From positions 1 through 9,601 of the forward strand of contig JALGTD010000095.1 of NCBI GenBank assembly GCA_029821515.1: 9,601 bases of DNA, written 5' to 3'. The notes beneath the pieces are model-generated. The model saw nothing but the letters and a program-made list of their open reading frames with translations. It searched no databases and was not told where the DNA came from. Made by a program: the position numbers and the translations under genes. The stretch's first letter is position 1; every line of letters begins with the position of its first letter. This DNA is from Candidatus Zipacnadia bacterium. GTDB lineage: Bacteria > Armatimonadota > Zipacnadia > Zipacnadales > Zipacnadaceae. This document shows positions 1 to 6,434 of the stretch, in pieces.

Positions 1-663
1 TCGTGGCCGGCAATGACGTTCATAACCAGGGCACAGTCAGTAACGTCTCGGGTCAACGGGCCAATCTGGTCCAGTGACGAAGCATAAGCGATCAGTCCGT
101 ATCGGGAGACGCGCCCGTAGGTTGGCTTAAGCCCGACGATGCCACACAGCGCCGCTGGCTGCCGTATTGACCCGCCGGTATCTGAGCCTAATGCCACCAG
201 CGCTTCCCCTGCTGCCACTGCCGCCGCGCTGCCGCCGCTGGAGCCGCCCGGCACACGTTCCAGATCCCAGGGATTGGCGGTGACCTTGAATGCGGAGTTT
301 TCCGTGGATGAGCCCATGGCGAACTCGTCCATATTTGTCTTGCCCATCATCGGCAAAAGCGCCTGAGTGCATTGCTGCACCACCGTGGCGACAGGTAGTG
401 GGCAACCCCCGGATGCACATTACATCCTTGATCGCGATAGGTATTCCCGCCAGAGCACTTGGTGCCTGGCCGTTGGCTATTTTCTCGTCGGCCTGCGCTG
501 CCTGAGCGCGAGCATGGTCGGCGGTTACTGTGAGAAATGAATTTACTGTCTCCTCGACTTCAGCAATTCGCCCCAGACAGGCCTCAGTGAGCTGCCCGGC
601 GGAAAGCTCTCCGGTGGTGATGAGATCTGCTGCTTCATGAGCGGTATATTGGTAAAGCTCCAC
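1..663 (-). CDS. gatA: Glutamyl/aspartyl-tRNA amidotransferase subunit A, frameshifted and cut by the left edge
   Basis: GatA is the amidase subunit of GatCAB. It releases ammonia from glutamine to convert misacylated Glu-tRNA(Gln) or Asp-tRNA(Asn) in the cytoplasm. The start is GTG at 663-661, with GGAGG at 674-670 six bases upstream. The N-terminal 91 residues read in one frame and contain LAGIPIAIKD, with the catalytic Lys at residue 79. After PTTC (codon 393-391) the family sequence resumes in another minus frame: ATVV, then GKTNMDEFAMGSSTENSAF, then GGSSGGSAAA and GSDTGGSIRQPA with the two amidase-signature serines, and then GLKPTYGRVSRYGLI up to the edge. About 13 family residues (the ASKILENFVPPYD region) are missing at the junction near 390, consistent with a loss of about 38 nt. 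The gene follows gatC by 31 bp. Identity is certain. Whether the break is real or a consensus error is open. Confidence 0.93.
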
Positions 664-694
664 GGCTAACCTCCATTTGTGGTTGGGCGCTGAG

Positions 695-988
695 CTACTC
701 TTCTATGATCCGGGGCACGCGAAAGAACACATCTGCGCGGTCCGGCGCGTTGGCCAGGACCTCCTCCACCGGCAGTGACTCCCGCGCGCTGTCCTCTCGG
801 TAGACGTTCTCCATAGCAATGGCGTGCGAAGTGCTTTCTATCTGCTCAGTATCCAACTCCTGAAGCTCCTGGAAGTACACCAGAATGCGGTTCAGCTCAT
901 GTCCCACGCGCTGCAATTCCTTGGGCGGCAGAGCCAAACGGGCCAGATTAGCGACGTGCTGGACTTCCTCGGGGGATATCTCAGCCAC
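695..988 (-). CDS. gatC: Glutamyl/aspartyl-tRNA amidotransferase subunit C
   Basis: This is the small 97-residue subunit that wraps around and stabilises GatA in the GatCAB transamidosome. Family hallmarks are visible: the N-terminal helix ISPEEVQHVANLARLAL, the LNRILVYFQELQELDTE segment, and the C-terminal RESLPVEEVLANAPDRADVFFRVPRIIEE, which matches the usual ending where the extended tail contacts GatA. The length is normal for the family. The start is GTG at 988-986 with a strong AGGAGG (1003-998) nine bases upstream. It is the first gene of a gatC-gatA operon; gatB, if linked, would lie beyond the left edge. Intact and confidently assigned. Confidence 0.96.
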   Translation of the reverse strand: MAEISPEEVQHVANLARLALPPKELQRVGHELNRILVYFQELQELDTEQIESTSHAIAMENVYREDSARESLPVEEVLANAPDRADVFFRVPRIIEE

Positions 989-1028
989 GGGTAGTAGCCT
1001 CCTACGGTGTTTGCTAGGACCGTGAGTA

Positions 1029-1058
1029 ATCTTAGCACACCGCTGGTAACACGGTCAA
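1029..1058 (-). promoter_or_regulatory. Sigma70-type promoter for gatC-gatA
   Basis: On the minus strand, TTGACC (1058-1053) is followed by an 18-base spacer and TAAGAT (1034-1029). A TGC immediately before the -10 makes it an extended -10 element. Transcription would start near 1022, leaving a short leader that contains the gatC Shine-Dalgarno. It sits in the only gap between gatC and the beta-helix gene, so it is well placed. No terminator for the beta-helix gene is evident in the same gap. Confidence 0.65.
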
Positions 1059-1091
1059 GCTGGGGTCAAGGGCCGCGCCCGAAGTAGTGGC

Positions 1092-3648
1092 TTATCGCCG
1101 CACCGTGATCAGCGTGAGGGCCTGCTGTTGCAGGCCACTGTCGGCGGTGGCCCGGACGCGTAGCAAATAGCGCCCGGCCGGCAGTTTCGTGCCGGTCGCG
1201 CCCCGCGTATCCCATAGCAGAATGCTATGGCCCTGCTCGCAGAGTCGTCCGGTGGCAATGCGCGCCACCGGCCGCCCCGCGATATTGAGGGCCTCTACAT
1301 CCACGCGTCCGGCGGTCAGCATCTGCAGGTGGATTGCCACATTTCCGGCGGGGGCCTGCTGAGCAAAGACGCTGGCGAGTAGTGCTCCGGCCGAACCGCT
1401 GCCTACGGTTGGCCCGCCGTGAGGGGTAGTTGGCTCGCCGCTGGCAGATTCATATCCGTCACTGGCTGAGAAGTAATAGCTGTAGTCGCTGCCGGCAGGC
1501 AGGCGTGTGCCGAAGTGATAGATGACGCCTGCGGCATAGTTCAGAGACTGGCCCGGCAGCGGGACCATCTCATGGGGGCTTTGCCCGAATTCAGTGCCGC
1601 CCTTCAGCAGATGTAGCTGGATGTATGTTGGCGGGTCGTCGTCTATGTATTTGACCCGAAAGTCAACATACTGATACGGATCAACGCTGTCCGGGCTGAC
1701 TCCGTCGTCCCGGCTGCCGGGCAGCCCGCTCCACTCCAGGGTAGGTGCTGTGTTGGACTGCGGTGATATGATCGGGTTGTAGTAGACCATCCCGTCCCCG
1801 GGGTTGTCGGCGCCGTCAATGATTCGTCCGTCAATGAGGCCGGTATCAGCAGTGCCCCACCAGTTGTTCTGCGCGCGGATATTGTGGGGAGACTCGTTGC
1901 GGATATCGTAGCCGCCGTTGTTAGTGAAGCTATTTTTTCCATCGTCATCCGTAGAGGTGGTATAAAGGTTTCCCAGGTTGGGGCGGGCCTGGCCGGTGAT
2001 GCGCATGCCAGTACCGTTGTTGTCGGTGATCTGGCAGTGGTAGATGGTCGGCTGCGCGGTTCCTGAGATGAAAAGGCCATAGTTGGAACATTGTGTGATC
2101 AGACAGTCTTCCAGGCGCGGGGAGGCGCTTTGCATTAGCACGCCGGTGGCCGCGTGCTGGATGCGGCAGTGCTGAAGTGTTCCACCTGCTGCCGGGTAAA
2201 AAGATATTCCCTCCCATGAGCCATTTACCGGAGGCTGGGCAGCAGTGGTGAAGACTATCGGCTGTAGCGCAGTGCCCTGGGCCTCAAGCCAGCCTTCGAT
2301 GTACATGCTACCGCCGGCGATAGCCGCCCCCGGCTGTAGTGTCCAGGTTGCCCCCCAGGCCACGCGCAATGCTGCTCCTCCAAGGTTGGCAGTCAGGTCG
2401 AAGGGCACGCCCTGAGCATACCAGGTCTGTGACGAAGGCAGGTCCGGATCACGGTGGCAAGCTACCCCCACCGCCTGGCGGCTGTTGTTGCTGAATCGGT
2501 TGCCGGTGCCCAGCATAAAGCAGTTGCGGGCCACTGCGTATACCGGATAGTCGCCGCTGGTTGTGAAAGTGCAGTCGGCAACGGTTCCGCTCAGCGTCAG
2601 GCCGCTAAGCCGCAGGTGATTGCGGCCGTTGCTGTGGAAGCTGGAATTGGCAATGTGAAGTTGACTGCTGCCGTAGGCAATTATGCCATCATACTGGCAG
2701 TCGCGGATCAGCCCGCCAGTGAAGACCAACAGAGCATCATCCACGGTAAAGGCCGTCCCAGCCAGGCGCACGATGGTGTTTGTCAACTGTGCCACGCTGC
2801 CCGGATGCAGGAAGATGCCGTCCCAGCAGCCGGGTGTCACACTGGGGCCACGGATCACAGTAGGAGCTTGCCCTGACTGACCCGTGGTAAGTGTGCCATC
2901 CACCTCGATACGGTCAGCTATTAGTTCGCAGCCCGCCGCGATGGTCAGACGCAAGCCAGTCGGAATCTCGAGCGTATCCGACGAACCTACCAACATGTCG
3001 AATTGTAGGGGTTGGCGCTTCCATGTCTGGCTGCGCCGGATGTCGTCGGCGGCACTGCAACTGACCCCAATCAGGTCCTTGCCATTGTTGTGAAAGCGCA
3101 GGTTGTCATCGAGCATACCCACGCAATTGGCCTTGAGGTGGATGGGGTATTCACCGTTGCTTAGGAAAGTGCAGTCGGAGATAGTGCCGCTTGGGTCTGG
3201 CGTGATAATGTACAGGCCGCGGCGCTGATTGTAGGCGAAGGTGGCAGTTTCGACCTGGAGGGTGGCGTCATTGAGCGCAACCAATCCGTCCTGGCCGGCG
3301 TACAGAAACCAGCAGGTGTCGAACTTCGCCCACGCGCTATCCACTGTTACACAGTTGGTTGCTCCCCAAAAGGATGTGCCGAAGAATTGCCCGACGCTGC
3401 CGGAAGTCAGGTAGATTCCTGCCCAGCTTCCGGGCGTGGTTGGAGTAGTGGATTTGAAGACAACCGGCTTGTAGCGGAGCCCAAAGCAACGCAGCTCGCC
3501 CTGGACGGTGAGCTGATAGTTGATAGGGCGCGCCGCCCAGCGTCCACTCCACGTCACTGCTGATCGTCCCGGAGATGTCAGTAGCCTGCGCAACGCAACT
3601 GGCCAGAGCTAATGCTATTGGCACCAGCAAGCGGCGACTATGGATCAA
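1092..3648 (-). CDS. Secreted right-handed beta-helix repeat protein with FlgD/T9SS-like C-terminal domain; N-terminal frameshift
   Basis: Specific function unknown; the architecture suggests a cell-surface or extracellular protein, possibly carbohydrate-binding. I place the start at TTG 3648-3646, preceded by a G-rich GGGGAG Shine-Dalgarno, because this frame encodes a signal peptide (MIHSRRLLVPIALALASC, then AQA). The mature start TDISGTISSDVEWTLGGAPYQL then loses frame at 3514-3526. The rest reads as an 833-codon frame from 3593 whose first 25 or so codons are out of frame. In that numbering, residues 25-610 are beta-helix repeats rich in DCxF and NNG turns. They include two 200-residue duplicated modules (55-254 and 255-454) and a third partial one from 458. 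Residues 615-730 are an Ig-like region (NTAPTLEWSG, VDFRVKYIDDDPPTY, YSYYFSASDGYE). Residues 764-833 resemble FlgD-Ig/T9SS tails (LNIAGRPVARI, ILLWDTRGATG, LPAGRYLLRV). It is probably monocistronic. The frameshift could be real or a consensus error. Confidence 0.82.
2232..3431 (-). repeat. Two tandem 600-bp coding modules inside the beta-helix gene
   Basis: Counting in the 833-codon frame, GSWAGIYL at residue 55 is matched by GCWDGIFL at 255. SGTISDCTF (135) is matched by SGTVADCTF (335), and RSQTW (187) by SSQTW (387), always with the same 200-residue offset. At DNA level a shared gaaagtgcagtcgg occurs near 2566 and again near 3166, also 600 bp apart. The modules have diverged (many substitutions, no indels between these anchors), so this is an old duplication that has kept its register. 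A third, shorter relative begins at GSWEGI, residue 458. Confidence 0.8.
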
Positions 3649-3713
3649 CTGTGCTCCCCCCCCAGCAGCCCTATAATGGGAAACTGTTTACCTGCTGTTC
3701 GTAGCGACAACAC

Positions 3714-3747
3714 AAAAAACCGCACCATCAAGTCCGGATTGGTGCGG
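3714..3747 (-). terminator. Intrinsic terminator downstream of murB
   Basis: On the minus strand a perfect 8-bp GC-rich stem, CCGCACCA/TGGTGCGG, has a 12-base loop and is followed directly by six T residues (3719-3714). A further TC/GA pairing inside the loop can extend the stem with one bulged base. It lies 29 bases beyond the murB stop codon, so it ends the galU-murB transcript and insulates the beta-helix gene from it. Confidence 0.9.
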
Positions 3748-3776
3748 CTAGTGGGCTGTCGTAGGCTTAGCTGTTG

Positions 3777-4697
3777 TCACATATCTTCCCCGCGGATGCA
3801 GATTTCGGTGTCAAGTCTGATGCCGAACTTCGCTTCTACCTTGTCCTGAACCTGCCGGATAAGTGCCAGAACATCGGCAGCAGTTGCCCCACCCATGTTG
3901 ATGATGAAGTTGGCGTGCTTGGGCGAGATCATCGCCCCGCCTACCTGCATGCCCTTGGTATTAGTCTCCTCCAGCAGCCGGCCAGCATAGTCGCCGGGAG
4001 GGTGTTTGAATATACAGCCGGCGCTCTGATCTGAGACCGGCTGACTCTGGCAGCGCCTCTCTACAGCTTCGTACATAAGCTGGCGGACCCGGCTGGGCGT
4101 GGTCGGAGTAAGCGCCACAGCCGCTCGCGTAATAACCCATCTGCCTGCCTGGAACTGGCTGCGGCGGTAACCGAAGTCCAGCTCTGAGCGCTGGTAACGC
4201 TTGACCTCTTTGCCCGCATTGATTGCTTCTACCCACTCCAGCACCTGGGCGATCTCTCCACCGTTGGCTCCGGCATTCATCACAATCCCGCCGCCTACGC
4301 TGCCGGGAATACCTGCTGCAAATTCCATACCAGAAAGCCCCTGTTGCGCGGCGTGGTGGCAGACTGCTGCCAGGGCCTCGCCCGCCCCACTGATCAATTG
4401 GTTGCTGTTGTGCTCTATGCCGGTTAGTGCTCCGGCAATCTTGACGACCACGCCGCGGATACCCCCGTCGCGGATCAGCAGGTTCGTACCATTACCAATG
4501 TATAGGGGCTTTATGTCGGCAGCATCCAGGCATCTGACTACTTCGAGAAGACTGGCAGTATCCTGGGGAATGACCAGGATATCAGCCGGCCCCCCAATGC
4601 CGAAGGAGGTGTGGCGGGCCATCGGTTCATCTCGGCGTACCTCCAGCCCGGAGATGCGCGCCAATTGCTGATATGGATTACCGGTTGTTACACTCAT
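3777..4697 (-). CDS. murB: UDP-N-acetylenolpyruvoylglucosamine reductase (MurB, type II, Cys variant)
   Basis: MurB is an FAD- and NADPH-dependent cytoplasmic enzyme that reduces UDP-GlcNAc-enolpyruvate to UDP-MurNAc, the second committed step of peptidoglycan synthesis. The 306-residue length fits type II enzymes, which lack the type I insertion. FAD-binding features are present: HTSFGIGGPAD (29-39), YIGNGTNLLIRDGGIRGVVVK (67-86) and GMEFAAGIPGSVGGGIVMNAGANGGE (123-148). GYRRSQF (176-182) carries the conserved Tyr-Arg. SAGCIFKHP has Cys228 at the position of the catalytic Ser proton donor, a substitution known from some MurB lineages. Glu299 in DTEICIRGE is the conserved catalytic acid. The start is ATG at 4697 with an AAGG-type Shine-Dalgarno just upstream. 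It lies 47 bp after galU and is probably co-transcribed with it. The gene is complete. Confidence 0.95.
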   Translation of the reverse strand: MSVTTGNPYQQLARISGLEVRRDEPMARHTSFGIGGPADILVIPQDTASLLEVVRCLDAADIKPLYIGNGTNLLIRDGGIRGVVVKIAGALTGIEHNSNQLISGAGEALAAVCHHAAQQGLSGMEFAAGIPGSVGGGIVMNAGANGGEIAQVLEWVEAINAGKEVKRYQRSELDFGYRRSQFQAGRWVITRAAVALTPTTPSRVRQLMYEAVERRCQSQPVSDQSAGCIFKHPPGDYAGRLLEETNTKGMQVGGAMISPKHANFIINMGGATAADVLALIRQVQDKVEAKFGIRLDTEICIRGEDM

Positions 4698-4744
4698 TCT
4701 GTACCTTATATTATTAGTTTTTCGGGCAATTATGCAAGGTCGGC

Positions 4745-5659
4745 CTATGCTCGGTCCGGGTCTGGCTGGCCGCTGTCCTGGAGGTGTGCCGCCAGTTTCA
4801 GCAAGTATTCGCGGAAGTTAAGCCCAAGTGCAGGATGAGCCAGCATCCCGCGGACAAACGCACGACTATACGAGGCAAAATTCCCCACGTCCAGCCGCAG
4901 TTCCTTCCCGGCCAGCGGTACCGCCTGTACTCGCTTGCCGGAAGTTGCCAGGGCCACGATGGCGTCAGTCAGTTGCAACTCCCCACGATGGCCTGTCTCC
5001 AGATTGTCCAGTTCAGCAAAGATTTCCGGCGAAAACACATAGCGCCCGCATATTGCCAGGTCGCTGGGCACCTCGTCAGGCTCCGGTTTCTCCACCACAT
5101 TGCTAACCAGCAGCCTTCCCTCGGTCTCTTCGGCCACCTCAATAACTCCGTAGCTGCTGGCTTGCTGTCGGGCAATGCGCTGTACTCCCAGCGTAGCAGC
5201 TACCTGTCCGCTGCGGTGTGCCTCAATCAACCGTCGCGTAAAAGCACTATCCTCTGAGATTATGACACTGTCGCCCAGTGCCACCACAAAATCCTCGTCG
5301 CCGATGAATTGCTGAGCGCAGGCTACAGCCTCGCCCAGGCCGCCGGGCGGGTTCTGGCGGGTGAAGTAGATGGCGCTGCGACTGCTGGTAAACTCGCTGA
5401 GCCACGGAGGGCGGTCCGATTCAGGTAGTCGACCTTGCTGAGGGTCCAGGTAAGCCTCCAGAGCCGATTTGCCGGGGCCAGTGATTACCAGTATTTCGGT
5501 GATTTCCGCAGCGGCCAGTTCCTGGATAACCTGGTCAATAGCCGGATAGGGCCCAACCGGCATCATTTCTTTGGGTTGGACCTTAGTCAGTGGATACAAC
5601 CGCGTGCCCCGTCCGGCCGCCGGCACGACAGCTTTCCGAATGCGATTTGCAGGGTTCAT
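4745..5659 (-). CDS. galU: UTP--glucose-1-phosphate uridylyltransferase
   Basis: GalU makes UDP-glucose from UTP and glucose-1-phosphate in the cytoplasm, feeding glycan, exopolysaccharide and galactose pathways. The 304-residue protein has the nucleotidyltransferase signature AAGRGTRLYPLTKVQPKEMMP (14-34), GLGEAVACA (107-115), the metal-binding LGD (128-130, followed by S where GalU usually has D), VVEKPEP (188-194), GRYVFSPEIF (205-214) and GELQLTDAI (226-234). This motif set is GalU rather than RmlA or GlmU. The start is ATG at 5659. The upstream in-frame stop leaves no better start, yet no Shine-Dalgarno is visible. It lies directly downstream of the tRNA array with no intrinsic terminator between, so it may be read from the tRNA promoter, and it is followed by murB. 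Confidence 0.92.
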   Translation of the reverse strand: MNPANRIRKAVVPAAGRGTRLYPLTKVQPKEMMPVGPYPAIDQVIQELAAAEITEILVITGPGKSALEAYLDPQQGRLPESDRPPWLSEFTSSRSAIYFTRQNPPGGLGEAVACAQQFIGDEDFVVALGDSVIISEDSAFTRRLIEAHRSGQVAATLGVQRIARQQASSYGVIEVAEETEGRLLVSNVVEKPEPDEVPSDLAICGRYVFSPEIFAELDNLETGHRGELQLTDAIVALATSGKRVQAVPLAGKELRLDVGNFASYSRAFVRGMLAHPALGLNFREYLLKLAAHLQDSGQPDPDRA

Positions 5660-5679
5660 AGTTGTAGTCGCACCGTTAT

Positions 5680-5712
5680 GCTGCTACCCAGGTCTACAAG
5701 CTGGAGGGCAGC
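5680..5712 (-). other. Possible hairpin in the galU leader
   Basis: On the minus strand GCTGC (5712-5708) can pair with GCAGC (5684-5680). An inner CCAG/CTGG pairing closes a 9-base loop across a 3x3 internal loop. No T-run follows, so it is not an intrinsic terminator. It sits between the tRNA-Thr 3' end and the galU start codon and could affect processing or translation of a read-through transcript. The structure is weak and may be chance. Confidence 0.3.
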
Positions 5713-5727
5713 GTCATAGCCATAAAG

Positions 5728-5804
5728 TGGAGCCGGCGATCAGAGTCGAACTGATAACCTGCGGATTACGATTCCGCTGCTCTGCCAGATTGAGCTACGC
5801 CGGC
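5728..5804 (-). tRNA. tRNA-Thr (anticodon CGT)
   Basis: A cloverleaf folds on the minus strand: acceptor GCCGGCG/CGCCGGC, D-arm GCTC/GAGC, anticodon stem GCGGA/TCCGC around loop ATCGTAA (anticodon CGT, reading ACG), T-arm ATCAG-TTCGACT-CTGAT, discriminator T and encoded CCA (5730-5728). It is the last tRNA of the array in transcription order. Confidence 0.95.
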
Positions 5805-5825
5805 TCACTGGCTTAGTAAAAAAGT

Positions 5826-5901
<76 letters not shown>

Positions 5902-5930
5902 ACCCCATCGGTTGTCGCTACCGTCGCGCT

Positions 5931-5990
5931 GCTGTCGTCGTTAGACCTGTTGTTGCACCTGCTGTTAGACCTGCCGTTAACCCTGTCGTG
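5931..5990 (-). repeat. Imperfect 12-bp tandem repeat in the Val-Phe tRNA spacer
   Basis: Read on the minus strand, the spacer contains successive 12-mers AACGGCAGGTCT, AACAGCAGGTGC and AACAACAGGTCT, followed by a more diverged AACGACGACAGC. A degenerate unit precedes them. The consensus is AACrrCAGGTyt. The array spans about five units and lies wholly between tRNA-Val and tRNA-Phe. No mobile or coding explanation is evident. Confidence 0.7.
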
Positions 5991-5993
5991 GCC

Positions 5994-6070
5994 TGGTGGG
6001 CGGAGCAGGACTCGAACCTGCGACTTCCTGCGTGTAAAGCAGGCGCTCTCGCCATCTGAGCTATCCGCCC
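5994..6070 (-). tRNA. tRNA-Val (anticodon TAC)
   Basis: Minus strand: acceptor GGGCGGA/TCCGCCC, D-arm GCTC/GAGC, anticodon stem CCTGC/GCAGG with loop TTTACAC (TAC), T-arm GCAGG-TTCGAGT-CCTGC, discriminator A and encoded CCA (5996-5994). Confidence 0.96.
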
Positions 6071-6087
6071 ACCAACAACAGCCCAAC

Positions 6088-6159
6088 AGCAGCCGTCAAA
6101 CCATCGCTGTTTCTATTGCCGTACTGCTTCCGTTGTGTTGGCGTTTAGCTGCCGTCAAA
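6088..6159 (-). repeat. Pair of 13-bp near-identical direct repeats in the Glu-Val tRNA spacer
   Basis: On the plus strand agcagccgtcaaa (6088-6100) and agctgccgtcaaa (6147-6159) differ at one base and lie 59 bp apart, close to each end of the spacer. The second abuts the tRNA-Glu CCA end. It may reflect duplication of spacer sequence during growth of the tRNA array. Confidence 0.5.
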
Positions 6160-6235
6160 TGGTGGCCCCAACGGGATTCGAACCCGTGCTGCCGCCTTGA
6201 AAGAGCGGAGTCCTGGGCCTCTAGACTATGGGGCC
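6160..6235 (-). tRNA. tRNA-Glu (anticodon TTC)
   Basis: Minus strand: acceptor GGCCCCA/TGGGGCC, D-arm GTCT/GGAC, anticodon stem CCGCT/GGCGG (last pair T-G) with loop CTTTCAA (TTC), T-arm ACGGG-TTCGAAT-CCCGT, discriminator A and encoded CCA (6162-6160). This tRNA also supplies substrate chemistry relevant to the nearby GatCAB genes. Confidence 0.96.
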
Positions 6236-6276
6236 ATCCACCTTCACAACAGGGACATAGCTGCAACGGAGTCCCT

Positions 6277-6352
6277 TGGTGGGCCGTGCAGGGATCGAAC
6301 CTGCGACCCTCGGATTAAAAGTCCGATGCTCTGCCAACTGAGCTAACGGCCC
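6277..6352 (-). tRNA. tRNA-Lys (anticodon TTT)
   Basis: Minus strand: acceptor GGGCCGT/ACGGCCC, D-arm GCTC-AGTTGGCA-GAGC, anticodon stem TCGGA/TCCGA with loop CTTTTAA (TTT), T-arm GCAGG-TTCGATC-CCTGC, discriminator A and encoded CCA (6279-6277). It is the first tRNA after the array promoter. Confidence 0.96.
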
Positions 6353-6365
6353 TCTTGTTGATAGA

Positions 6366-6387
6366 CATCTGTTTAAGCCAGCAGATG
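6366..6387 (-). other. Short hairpin in the tRNA operon leader
   Basis: In the leader between the promoter and tRNA-Lys, CATCTG pairs with CAGATG around a 10-base loop. Flanking bases allow one extra wobble pair. It could be a processing or stability element, or chance. Confidence 0.3.
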
Positions 6388-6404
6388 CCGAGTTCTTACC
6401 CTAT

Positions 6405-6433
6405 AATATAGCCAATAGGCGCTTGATTGTCAA
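6405..6433 (-). promoter_or_regulatory. Strong sigma70 promoter of the tRNA array
   Basis: On the minus strand a perfect TTGACA (6433-6428) is followed by exactly 17 bases and TATATT (6410-6405). A start near 6398 gives a leader of about 45 bases to tRNA-Lys. It is well placed and near consensus, as expected for stable-RNA operons. The -35 begins one base after the stop codon of the Gfo/Idh remnant. Confidence 0.8.
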
Positions 6434-6434
6434 A

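Noticed and set aside
2454..2876. 140-codon plus-strand open frame inside the beta-helix gene
   Set aside because: It lies opposite well-supported beta-helix coding sequence with clear internal duplication, and has no recognisable domain or start signal.
3514..3526. Programmed ribosomal frameshift in the beta-helix gene
   Set aside because: No slippery heptamer or downstream pseudoknot is seen. About 25 residues are also missing, which frameshifting cannot explain.
3672..3677. TATAAT on the plus strand between the beta-helix gene and murB
   Set aside because: No -35 at proper spacing and no plus-strand gene downstream; it precedes the murB terminator read in reverse.
4708..4737. TTGCAT-18-TAATAT as a separate murB promoter
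   Set aside because: It would start transcription only a few bases before the ATG and leave no room for the visible AAGG ribosome site. Co-transcription with galU is simpler.
5660..5730. Open frame ending LGSSITVRLQL whose TGA overlaps the galU ATG (ATGA)
   Set aside because: About 24 codons, no initiation codon with a ribosome site, and it would have to start inside tRNA-Thr. Probably chance, although a lost upstream gene end cannot be excluded.
5931..5990. CRISPR-like array
   Set aside because: The repeats are only 12 bp, contiguous and without spacers; no cas gene is nearby.
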